Assembly: GCF_030272615.1 (NCBI RefSeq)
Contig: NW_026728915.1
Span: 422,471 to 486,470 of the forward strand
Source: Cryptomeria japonica
Taxonomy: Eukaryota; Streptophyta; Pinopsida; Cupressales; Cupressaceae
Direction: 5' to 3'
DNA length: 64,000 nucleotides
Below the pieces are notes generated by a model that ran no database searches, had not been told where the DNA came from, and saw only the letters and a program-made list of their open reading frames with translations. Within the stretch, counting starts at the first letter, position 1, and each line of letters opens with the position of its first letter. Position numbers and translations under genes: made by a program. Shown here in pieces: positions 45,246-54,978 of this stretch.

Positions 45246-46136
45246 AAGAATAAAAACAGCATTTGAATTAGTATTGGTAAATGATTTTTGAAGTTTTGAT
45301 CCCTTCAAATTGTTGTAATTTGAATGAGTGTGTAGCTTATAGACATAGATGTGGGCATCTCAGTTTACTTAACAGATTACAATATTTGGTGTAATCATAC
45401 ATGTAAACTACAAACTTCCTTCGTCTAAACAGTCACTTGCAGGCTTCTATTTGAAATAATCATACATCTAAACTACAAGCCTCCTTGTCTAAACAGCCAC
45501 TTAAAATGACATCTATATTTCTTACCATCATCCTCATCTAAATTCTTTTTCAGTTTCTTTATATAAATTAAGGCACTTCTATATTCCCTAAACAATATTC
45601 ATTTCTCAAAAAGAGTGGGACATATTTTATATATTCAAAATGCTAATAAACGTGCAGTGTATTTTCGTACAGTGCATGTTATCTGTAGTGCCATCTATAA
45701 AGTCTGAGTTCTGATTTTCTCTCTTCATAGTGGTGCAAACATTTATCTTGAAAATGCCTGTCTTTTGGATTACTGTGCGGGAGTTGTATCGTTCCCCAAT
45801 TTCTGCATCATTGAGGATGTGTGTGTTTGCCTCCAGATGCTAGGTTTAATTCATATATATTAGTTTTTTGATTGGTAAATACAGAGCTAGTATTATACTG
45901 ATTATGCAAAAATTAACAGAGCTTATATAGCTAGTAGGTAGTAGATTTTTAACAGGATTTATACAGATTGTGGAAGACATAGATCTCCTTCCCAGATTAG
46001 CATGAAGTCTTAAAACTTTAACTTGAAAGATTATAAGTTTGTGTGGCAGATGCTTTACTGCCCTAAAAACCAAAAAATATATGCTTGATAAGCCAAAATT
46101 TATAGTTCAAGTCTCAAACAAAAACTTATAGAAAAA

Positions 46137-47089
46137 TCAACAAAACCTAGCTTGCAATTTTCTTGTCCACATCATTCCCATTCCTTGCACTCCCACGGCC
46201 TCTGCACGGAGGGTGGCCCCTGCCACGCCCACGCCTAGACCCGCAATGACCCCTACTAGTGCCACCCCCTCCACTTGAGGGTTATCTTCTTTTGCTTTCA
46301 TGGGCAATATGTCATTAAGTCTGGCAAATTGAATTACGTCGTCCTCTCTACCCTGGTATTCTTGATTTTCTTCTAGAAACTGCCATTTAAGGTACCCAAG
46401 GCCAACTCCCGCAAATACTCTGTGCCTATCCAAGTCCTTCCGTTTCAAGTCGAGTAGGAAAGGATAGTACTTAATTAATTCGCCATGAGAATTGAATAGG
46501 ATTTTTTCACCTGACAAAGGAGCCCCAAAATCATTAATTGCTTTATTTAGAATTTCTTGGAGCTCTTGGGTGACCTCCTCTGGGAAAATCTTCTTCGTGA
46601 GGGTCCAAACGGCCTTCTTAGCCAGTTTTAAATCCAGCAAAGATGCAACAAACCTTGAGGAGATGATAGTATTGTCCTATGGATACTCGTCTCCGTTCAG
46701 ATGCCCACTACCTAAGATCATCTTGACTGCCAAAATTAGAGGGAAATCCAAGAAGAGAAGAAAGCGCTTGAGCCTCAGGTATGTTATTTTTTGGAATGAG
46801 ACTTGGCACATAGACGTCGAAAGAGAAATTGGAGTGTCTGCTCCAAAACAGGAGATGGGCCTAGGGTAAACACTCATAATGAATCCGAATGGGAGCTCTC
46901 TCGACATGAATGAAATCTAGCTATCCGCAAAGGAGGAGCTAAAAACTAGAGCTTTGCAATTAATTGACAAGGAATGAAATCAACTTGCAGAAGGCAATAA
47001 GAAGAAGTAGGCTGGCACACTTTTTACACTAATTGAATTGGGATAGCCATTTCATTTAGCTGCCAAGGTTAAATTTAAAGTTTGCCATG
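46137..47089 (-). pseudogene. Extra ORF downstream of the LINE in the intron, Gly/Arg-rich tail
   Basis: Starts MANFKFN on the minus strand near 47089 and, with one stop and shifts, continues to 46137. Clear stretches are LPFGFIMSVYPRPISCFGAD (46900), KRFLLFLDFPLILAVKMILG, then WTLTKKIFPEEVTQELQEIL and RVFAGVGLGYLKWQFLEENQ. In the +1 frame the C-terminus reads GGGGTSRGHCGSRRGRGRGH and ends ..KKIAS-stop at about 46148; in the annotated frame it is unnatural, so a 1-nt indel lies near 46270. A Gly/Arg-rich tail suggests nucleic-acid binding. Family not recognised. No obvious similarity to the unknown ORF of the first LINE, although both follow RNase H. Confidence 0.6.
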
Positions 47090-47129
47090 TTGATCAAAAC
47101 CTTAATTAGCTTTCACATATTTCTAAGGT

Positions 47130-48060
47130 AAGTGGAGAGAGCATCTATTTTGGAGAGAGCATCTGCCTCTGAGTTTGCTTCTCTATAGATGTGCTTTGCT
47201 TCGTAGCTTTCTATTCTGTCGAGGCTTGGACTTATGTTGTCTAGGATTCCCTACAATCTCTAGTTTGGAGTTTTTTCCTCTTAATTGCATTTATTGCTAT
47301 CTCTAAGTCACCATGTTTTATGCACTCTAACAATCCAAATTGCAATGCTTTGAATTCTGCTATGTTGTTTGTGTCTGGGGGGATTGGCTTTTCCATTTCG
47401 CAAGGATTTCTCTTGTGTGATCTGATTACATATCCTATGCCTAAAGGACCCGGATAACCTCTACAAGCACCATCAAAATTTAGTTTAATCCAACCCAGAT
47501 TTGGAGGAGACCAGGTTGCGCTTTTCTCATGTTGTATTTTTGCCCAAAGGAAGAAGGGATCCTGATTCTATGCCAATTTTTCCTAATGCTTTCATCCCAT
47601 GATGAAAAGGCTTTAGGTGGTTCTAGGGAGAAAGCTATCTTGCAGTTTACTGAGTCCACTATCACTGATTCAACTGAGTTTAAAATTGTTTCTAATCTTT
47701 TGCATTTGTCATCAAATAGCCTTCTATTCCTCTCCTTCCAGATTTCCCAGACTAATCATGAAGGGGATCCTTCCATAATTGAGCTCAGGGTGGACTCTTT
47801 GCTTGGGATGGGCCAGCTTTGAAATAGAGATTTAATGTTATTTGGTAAGGCTGTGATCAGCCCAAGTTTAGCGCATAGCCAACGCCAACATTTGGAGGCA
47901 AAGGGATAGTTGAGAAGTAGATGGTCAACTGATTTTGATTGAGCTATGCACATGATGCACCTAGAGGGTCCCCCATCTTTATGAATTTTTCTGCCATTAA
48001 AATCTTCTTCTGATAGGCTAGCCATGCAAAGATCCCTACCTTAGGAATGACTTTAGAGTC
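47130..48060 (-). pseudogene. LINE zf-RVT and RNase H remnant in the intron
   Basis: 48050-47756 gives PKVGIFAWLAYQKKIL, then SRCIMCIAQSKSVDHLLLNY and FASKCWRWLCAKLGL, the zf-RVT cysteine/histidine pattern with the last Cys (usual LLNC) changed to Tyr. 47520-47250 gives PPNLGWIKLNFDGACRGYPG, then GIGYVIRSHKRNPCE, NNIAEFKALQFGLLECIKHG, the RNase H fold with catalytic Asp in NFDGA and Glu in AEFKAL. Later EANSEADALSK (47180) holds the C-terminal active-site Asp. Several frame changes. Confidence 0.8.
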
Positions 48061-48422
48061 CAAAATAACTATTTCGAAAAATCTAGATGCTCTTGAGCAG
48101 TATTACTGGCTCTTGAGTACTATTACGGCTAGCCATGCAAAATCCCTGCCGTATATATTTGTTGATGTGCTTGTAGTAAAGCTTATTTTCTCAACATGTA
48201 TAAATTGGAAGTGATGACATTTTATGTATATTTGTTTGTTGTGCGCAGGCTGCCAACTATCTGAATATAAAGAAACTTCTGGACTTAACGTGTCAAACTG
48301 TAGCTGACATGATTAAGGGCAAAACACCAGAAGAGATCCGAAAGATATTTAACATAAAAAATGACTACACTCCTGAAGAGGAGGAAGAAGTCAGGCGTGA
48401 AAATCAATGGGCCTTTGACTAA

Positions 48423-49380
48423 ATCTGGAAGTTACTTTATATATAGTTTTGTGGCATGGGACTTGGGTTTCTTACCATGCATTAAGGAAGACTTTCAGAT
48501 TTTAGCCTTGCAGTAATAATTGAAGGAGTTGTGGAGAGTGATGTATTCATTGTTTGTTTTTATTTGTTTCATTTCTGGTTGCACTTGTGTTTTCTTGATT
48601 AAAGTTCGGCATGATTGTTTTTAACTGCATTAAGATTTGAAAAGACTTAAAAGAATTTAGGGAGTTAAGTAAAATGGGTGATTGTATTCATTTAAAATGC
48701 GTACATGAGGGGTAATCAATTTTTATCAATGAGGGTAAAATGAAAATGCAGGATAATTACTTTCATTTACATGTAAGTGTCAAAAGGGTAAAATAAGTGT
48801 TTATCAAAGAGGACAAATGTTTTTAGTTGTGAACATAATAAATGTTTTTGTTTAAGAGTGAAATATTTAACAAAAAGAGGTTTATAGGATGAAGAAAAAA
48901 ACCAGTGAAAATGATATAGCAATGAAGTAAATGTTTTTACAAGATGTGGATGTGAAAGAAATTTTGAAAATATATTAGGTAAGATTGAAATAGTTTCATA
49001 AGAGCATTAAAGGGAGAAGTGTTATGCTCTTTCACTCAGGTGAAATTGTGTTCAAGAGAAGTGCTAAGTAGAGACAGAGTGGAAATTGTTGGCATAGAGG
49101 AGGGTTTGAAACATGAAAATTGTTATACATAAATATCAAATATGTGTATATACATTAGTCAAGGGTTTTATTGCTGTTAAATGATATATTTCTTAAAATT
49201 AAAAATAGAAAAATTCACGAGAAAGATTATAATAAGTGCAAAAAACACAAAGTTATCTAATGCAGATTGGAGGCATCCAACACACAACTGCCCATTATTG
49301 GTTTGTGAATTCAAATATCCATAGACCAACAATTCACCAATTTTGTGGATTCAACAATCCACAAACCAACATACCACTAC
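48423..49380 (+). other. SKP1-like 3' UTR and spacer
   Basis: Starts with the 3' UTR after TAA 48420. From about 48650 it is AT-rich without coding signal. The right part up to 49380 is LTR sequence of the minus-strand copia element and contains a 10-bp inverted repeat TTGGTTTGTG (49298-49307) / CACAAACCAA (49360-49369) plus an inner 7-bp hairpin GTGGATT/AATCCAC. Confidence 0.55.
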
Positions 49381-50131
49381 ATGCCCCCTCTTTCTCCTAG
49401 AAATATTAGCAATAAAAAATGCTTCTAATGAAATGTATCATCCCTGACTGAGAAGCTAGTTTGAGAAGCTAGTTTGAGATGACAAATATCCTTCGGCCTT
49501 CATTTTCATCCCTTAAGGAATATATACATCTTCATAGTCACCTTGATTACACATTGCAAAATTATAATTTTCTCCCCAAGTTTCACTAGCAATTAAATCA
49601 TTATCTATTTTTATCTTTCTATCAATAAGATATCTAGCATGGTAAATGCAGTTCATTAGAATGTGTCCTTTTTTTTTATGGATATTAGTCATAGCTTAGA
49701 ATTCCACTTCAAATGTCCCTATTGGGAATTGAACTTTAAGCTCAACCCCTTGGACAGAATGTGTCCTTTTTTATTACAATAGAAACATTTTAAATTATTC
49801 TTCATTCTTGAAACATTAGTCTTCCCTTTGGCAAACAAAGCAATTTCTTCAACAATTGAGTGATTTTTAGTGACCCTTTTCTCTTCATCAATTAAGAAAG
49901 AGATCACATTTTCTAAGCTTGGGCTCTGATTTGATTTGTTTAAAATAAAAAACAATATTGTCTAAACTTGAAGGCATACTATTTAATAAAATGGATTTGG
50001 GGTCATCATCATCAATTATACATTTTATTCCAGCAAGTTGACTAAGAAGAGAATGAAATGTACTAATATGTTGAACAATACTTTCACCTAGAATGAAATG
50101 TACTAATATGTTGAACAATACTTTCACCCTC
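49381..50131 (-). mobile_element. Ty1/copia gag fragment followed by PPT and LTR, minus strand
   Basis: 50127-49888 reads FILGESIVQHISTFHSLLSQ, then LAGIKCIIDDDDPKSILLNS and MPSSLDNIVF: copia gag (family pattern ..LLNSLPxSYD..). 49955-49719 reads SLENVISFLIDEEKRVTK, then the zinc knuckle CFYCNKKGHILSKG, in which the final Cys is Gly. The PPT AGAAAGAGGGGGCA (49397-49382) and LTR start TGTAGTGGTATG (49381 leftward) come about 330 bp after gag with no pol between. It is therefore a gag-only or internally deleted copy. A 40-bp tandem duplication (50051-50090, 50091-50130) lies in gag. It is opposite in strand to the copia pol at 51927, so they are separate elements. Confidence 0.75.
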
Positions 50132-50480
50132 TGTCATCATCAAACCAAATAGTTTTTGCTTGATTCCGAGTTTAACACTTAATCATTCTCACTCCACTTT
50201 TATTCAAAAAAAAACTTACTACAATATAAAGAGGCCACAAGCACATACCTTGATTTAATGAAATAAAAAAACAATTTCAATTCTAAATTTCAATGCTGAA
50301 ATTTTTTTCACATACCACAAATGAAGCCCTCATTTTGCTGTCTCATTTCTGTTCCATTCTTTCATAGGCACAAAATATTTCTAATGCTCTAATAGCAATG
50401 TAAAGAAGCAACACAAAATAACAATAAAAAGAACTAACAATAACAAAAACTAAGAATAACAATAACAAAATTTAAAAGAA
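50132..50480. other. AT-rich stretch, probable 5' part of the copia fragment
   Basis: May be the start of the minus-strand copia gag region but shows no clear LTR or primer-binding site. Repetitive aacaataacaaa near 50420-50470. Confidence 0.4.
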
Positions 50481-50483
50481 TAT

Positions 50484-50775
50484 TATTTTCGATTAAGTGA
50501 AAAGAAGGTTTTGAAGGACCCCAAAACCCTATTAAGTAAAGACAAAAAGCTAGCAAGAAGCCAAAAGAAACAAAGTGACAAAGCTTCACTGGTTCTTGCT
50601 CCAGAAGGACCATAGAAGGTGCACACAGTGTGATTTACAATATTGGCACAGGTATGGTTAATGGCGCTGAAGAGAGCCGTTACATTTGGCATTAAACAAT
50701 GCTCATGCCATGTCAATGCTTCCACATTCGGCCTGCATCTATTGATAAATTCAGACTTCCATATTTTCACAGAAA
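50484..50775 (-). mobile_element. LINE 3' tail fragment, minus strand
   Basis: The minus strand reads ..FFWLLASFLSLLNRVLGSFK.. then TTTTCACTTAATCG followed by an A-rich stretch, the usual look of a plant LINE 3' UTR end. Only about 290 bp remain. Confidence 0.5.
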
Positions 50776-51926
50776 AAATCGATGTTGGAAACTGACACGA
50801 AGTTCAGATTTACATTTCATCAAACCCTTTATGTAGCTCTGCAATTATTTCTTCCCATGAGATAACACCGATTTGAGGCATTAGAATAATTCACATGTTG
50901 TGTCTGTGTTTTGAAATTTTACGTCGACGCCTACCAAGTCGCTACGTCATCTGGCACAATCCCTCAATACTGAAATAGATACACCTTCTACATGCTTCGA
51001 CACTTTTCATATATTTTTGCCAGTAAAGGTTGTAGGATTCGAGCAGCTTACATGCCTCATCGCTATGACCACTCTTAATATGTTTCTTGCATATTGAAAC
51101 AATTGTAACCCTATTATGGCATTCAATTCACATGTTGCATACATGTTATGATCGATTTCCTTAATCTACTAGCGTCTTCATGATCTACGCCAAAAGAATA
51201 GAACATATAATCATTCAATGAAATCCTTCTATCTTTTGCAATTTGGTTCATTTTCGCAAGATTCGATGAATGTCCCAATTTGACATCAAGATAACCGACA
51301 TTGAACAAAGTTGTGAAAACTGACATTGCAAAACCCTAGCTTGCAACTCGCATCACATATTTAGGGAAAATTATCTCCTCATCGCAATGTTGTGATGAGT
51401 AACGATCTGCCATCTTCCCATCATGCGATCATGAGATGGCAAGGATATAATAAGAGATGCAAGGGCATTAACCAAATTAAAAAAAATCTTTAATTTTATT
51501 TTTCTTATTATTTCATATTTGCATTGGGCATTATAGTTTTTATGAACATTTTGATTTTCTTTATATTTGCTCCGGGTCCCACCAAATGCCATTTGCTTTT
51601 GTTTCATTCTAGATCTCTGGGGAAGTAGACCATTGCAGAGCAAACCAATAGGAAATTATTTGGACAGGCCAACTCAAGCAAAAATGAAACTCTTCATTGG
51701 GCATTGAGTCATGCTCACTAAATTCAAAACATTGTGTGACCAAAACAAGTCAAAAGAGGAACTCTCAAAAGAATTCACCTTCCCATTGTATACAATAAGC
51801 AAACTATTATCAAGAGAAGGGAATTGATCACAATTGATCCTCTTTTGCAATTGTAAATCATCAAGTTAAGAAAAATTTAGCCTCTAGCTTTAATAAGTCC
51901 AAATCCACAGGGAAATAAAAATATCT
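50776..51926. other. Unassigned stretch
   Basis: A minus-strand 67-codon frame (51326-51123, MSVFTTLFNVGYLDVKLGHS..) continues with a shift into KKHIKSGHSDEACKLLESYN (51110-51040). I cannot assign it to a family; the HSDEACKLLE part is only superficially like a helical repeat. The rest (51340-51900) shows nothing. Confidence 0.35.
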
Positions 51927-54900
51927 TAGAAAGTCCAAATCCATTTGTTGGAATTGTATAGTTCAGGTCACATCTATAAGGACTCCAAAGAAGAAAAGAA
52001 GAAGAAATATAATAAGTTTGATTTTGATTCTGAGTCTGAGAAGGAAGATGGCAATGCATTCATTGCAGCTTTGGCTACTCATGTATGTAATGATGCATGG
52101 TTTATTAACTCAGGTTCATCTTTTCATATGACTTCCTATAAAGATTGTTTTTTTAAATATGAAAAATTTAATGGAGGTAAGGTGTACTTGGGTGATGGTT
52201 CACATTTAGACATTGTTGATCAAGGTAAAGTTAGAATCAAATTTCCTGCCAGTAGAATAAAAAAGATTAGTGATGTGTTGCATATCCGTTTAAAACAAAA
52301 TTTATTATCTATGAGAAAACCAATAGATGTGGGTGTGCAGGTAGTCTTTTCTAATGCAGGATGTAAGATGATTAAGGGTGCTATGGTGATTGTTAGAGGT
52401 GTCAGGTTTGGCACTTTGCATAAGTTAGAGGCATACAATGTTGAGTGTAATACCACTTCTATAAAAAAAAATCTATGGATACTTCATATGAAGATTTGAG
52501 TGTTTCCCCTTCAGCAGATGGACATGGCTTTTGGGTACCTAACGGTGCTCTTCCTTTTGAGGACAAGTTACCTATAGAGAAGACTATGTTATGGCACCAA
52601 AGGCTTGGCCACATTGGATAAAAGGGTCTAAGGACCTTGAAAAATAAAAACCTTGTTGAAGGTTCGAATGATTGTAATCTTGACTTTGATTTTTGTGAGC
52701 ATTTCATTTATGGAAAACCAAATTGTGTTAAGTTTTACTCAAGTTCTCATATATCTTGTCGTGTTTTGGATCTTATTCATTCTGATGTGTTTGGTCTTGT
52801 AGATATTTTGTGGATTGGAAAATCTACATATTTTGCTTCATTTGTTGATGATTCTAGTAGAAGGACATGGGTATACTTTCTAAAGAGTAAATATGAAGTT
52901 TTTAGTCGTTTTAAAGAATTTAAAGCAATGGTTGAGTTGTAGGCTGGAAAGAAAATTAAATGTTTGAGGACTGACAATGACACTGAATTTTGCTCTAATT
53001 AATGATTTTGATAGATTCTATAAAGACCATGGCATCAACAAACAAAAGAAAACTCTATATTCTCCATAGAAAAATGGAGTTGCAGAAAGAATGAACAAGA
53101 CACTGATGGAGAAGGATAGGAGTATGTTGAGAGGTGTTGGTCTAGAACAAAAGTTTTGGGTTGAAGTTGTTGCCACTGCTTGCTACCTGATTAACATGTC
53201 TCATACATAAGCTCTTGTTGATACAATTCCTATGGAAGCATATTCAGATCAGAAGCCTTCATTCAGACATCTTAGAGTTTTTGCTTGCAAGGCATATGCA
53301 CATATGCCAAAGGAGAAGTGAACAAAGTTGGAGAACAAGCTCTAGGAGCCAATTGCACAAAAGGTAATTCATAGTAGAAGTGATATTTTTACGAAAATTA
53401 AGTTTCCTTTTGTTAAATTGCGGCCAAAAGAAACTAAAAAGGTAGATGTAATTCTATTCCGTTCTACACCTAAAAGAGTTAAATTGAGACCACTTGATAG
53501 GAAAGAAGTTGAAGAGAGCTCATCTAGCTCTGAATCTTGAAAAGAGGTGGAATATCCTTTAACTCATCTTGTTCAAAGTTCTACAAGTCGTAGAGACCAC
53601 TGGAAAGGTATTCAACTGATGATTGGAGATGTAGTTTTTCTTTGAATACTAATATAGATGAACCTAGATCTGTAGAGCTGACATTAGGTATAAATGATGC
53701 AGAATCCTAAAAGATTTCTATGGAAGAAGAAATTGTAGCTTTGAAAAAGAACCACACATGGGATCTTGTACCATTTCATGAAGGAAAAAAACCTATTGGT
53801 AGTAAATGGGTGTTCAAGAAAAAGATTGGTTAAAATGGAACCATTAAGAAGTATAAAGAAAGGTTGGTTAAGTAAGGCTACTCTCAGGTTGAGGTTGTTG
53901 ATTATGGTGAGATATTTTCTCCCATTGCAAAAATGACATCCATTAGATTTTTTCTTTCTATTGTTGTTGCTTATGATTTAGAGGTTGGGTAAATGGATGT
54001 GAAAACTAATTTCCTTCCTGGTTATTTGGAGGGGGATATTTATATGACATAGCCAGAGAACTATATGGTGAAAGGTAAAAGTAATTTGGTCTGTAAATTG
54101 AAGAAATCTTTGTATGGCCTGAAACAGAGTACTAGGATGTGGTACCAGAGATTTGATACATATGTATTGAGTTTAGGATTTGAACATTCTAAATCATATT
54201 ACTATGTTTATTATAAATATGATGGTGATCATTTCCTATACATTGTATTATATGTTAATAATATGTTATTCATTGGTAAAGGGAAAGGTATGATTTTAGA
54301 ACTAAATTCTTAGATTGTAGCTAAATTTAAATAAAAGATCTTGGTGCAACACAACACATTCTTGGCATATAAATTAGAAGAGATAGAGTAAATAGAAACT
54401 ATGGCTAGGCCAGAGTAAATATTTGAAATCAATTTTATGGAGGTTCAACATGCAAGATTGTAGACCATTATGTGTTCCTTTTACAGTTGGAACAAAATTA
54501 TCTATTTCTGATTGTCCTACATCTCTGTCAGAGATGTAAGACATGAGAAGAGTGCCTTACTAGAGTGCATTTGGTATTTTAATGTATGCTATGGTTTGTA
54601 CCAAGCTAGACATTGCCTAAGCAGTGGAAGTTCTTGCTAGATATATGTCTTATCCAAGTAGAGTTCATTAGGATGTAGTCAAAAGAGTCTTTAGATATTT
54701 GAAGGGTACCTTAGAGTATTCTTTGTGCTATCATGGTAATTTGGTTGGAGATATGACTTCCCTTGATATTCATGGTTATGTGCATTCAGACTAGGCAGAT
54801 GATATTAATAGAAGAAGATCTGCTTGTGCTTATGTGTTTACTTATTTTGGTGTTGCAATTAGTTGGATGAGTAAGAGAAAGGCTATGGTTGATTTGTCCA

Positions 54901-54978
54901 ATTTAGAAGTAGAGTATATGATAGCTACTCATGGTTGTAAAGAAGACATTTGGCTTAAGAGACTCTATTCAGATATTG
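51927..54978 (+). pseudogene. Ty1/copia pol remnant: knuckle, protease, integrase, RT, RNase H
   Basis: In order: a zinc knuckle split by a frameshift (51930-51975: CWNC.., then SSGHIYKDSK), protease WFINSGSSFHMT (52100; usual DSG is NSG, so the catalytic Asp is lost), GAG-pre-integrase WHQRLGHIG (52591), integrase DLIHSDVFG (52768), LRTDNDTEF (52966) and GVAERMNKTLME (53080), keeping all three acidic residues; reverse transcriptase FKKKIG..GTIKKYKERLVK (53815), MDVKTNFLPGYLEGDIY, KKSLYGLKQSTRMWYQRFD (54106) and LYVNNMLFIG (54256), where the usual YVDD is YVNN; RNase H ending VEYMIATHGCKEDIWLKRLY (54910). The 5' LTR and gag are missing and the 3' end is fused to a gypsy pol at about 54978. 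Confidence 0.88.

Larger units (their letters stand above)
45860..48075 (-). mobile_element. 5'-truncated LINE in the SKP1-like intron, antisense
   Basis: Minus strand in order: zf-RVT (48060-47756), RNase H (47510-47130), an extra ORF (47089-46137) and a 3' UTR ending at about 45862 in ACCAATCAAAAAAC, a typical plant LINE 3' end with a short A-rich tail. The 5' end is cut within zf-RVT. A short direct repeat (ggctagccatgcaaa) at 48018 and 48127 borders the truncated side but is not a proven target duplication. Confidence 0.8.
44479..48248 (+). other. SKP1-like intron, 3,770 bp, with inserted LINE
   Basis: GT..AG intron at phase 0 after DIIL, before AANYLN. The first 1.4 kb is AT-rich with small tandem repeats; 45860-48075 is an antisense LINE 3' half. 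The length is far above the few hundred bases common in flowering plant SKP1 genes and fits conifer intron growth by transposons. Confidence 0.85.
44176..48422 (+). pseudogene. SKP1: SKP1-like SCF ubiquitin ligase adaptor with a premature stop
   Basis: Two exons (44176-44478 and 48249-48422) joined in phase 0 encode a 157-residue SKP1 family protein of normal length. The family links cullin-1 to F-box proteins in SCF E3 ubiquitin ligases. Exon 1 holds the BTB/POZ-like fold ([46 protein letters not shown]). Exon 2 holds the F-box-binding C-terminus ([40 protein letters not shown]; ends ENQWAFD). The one lesion is TAG at 44407-44409, codon 78, in the variable linker before DVKTWD. Splice sites (GT at 44479, AG at 48247), TATA box and the rest of the frame are intact. 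Either a recent pseudogene allele, a sequencing error, or a truncated BTB-only product; the intron position argues against a processed copy. Confidence 0.88.

Noticed and set aside
51040-51326. PPR or other helical-repeat gene on the minus strand
   Set aside because: The frame is broken and only a few residues (SGHSDEACKLLE) look repeat-like; no second repeat found.
49719-54978. Treating the copia gag (49719-50127) and copia pol (51927-54978) as one element
   Set aside because: They are on opposite strands and the gag is directly followed by its own PPT and LTR.
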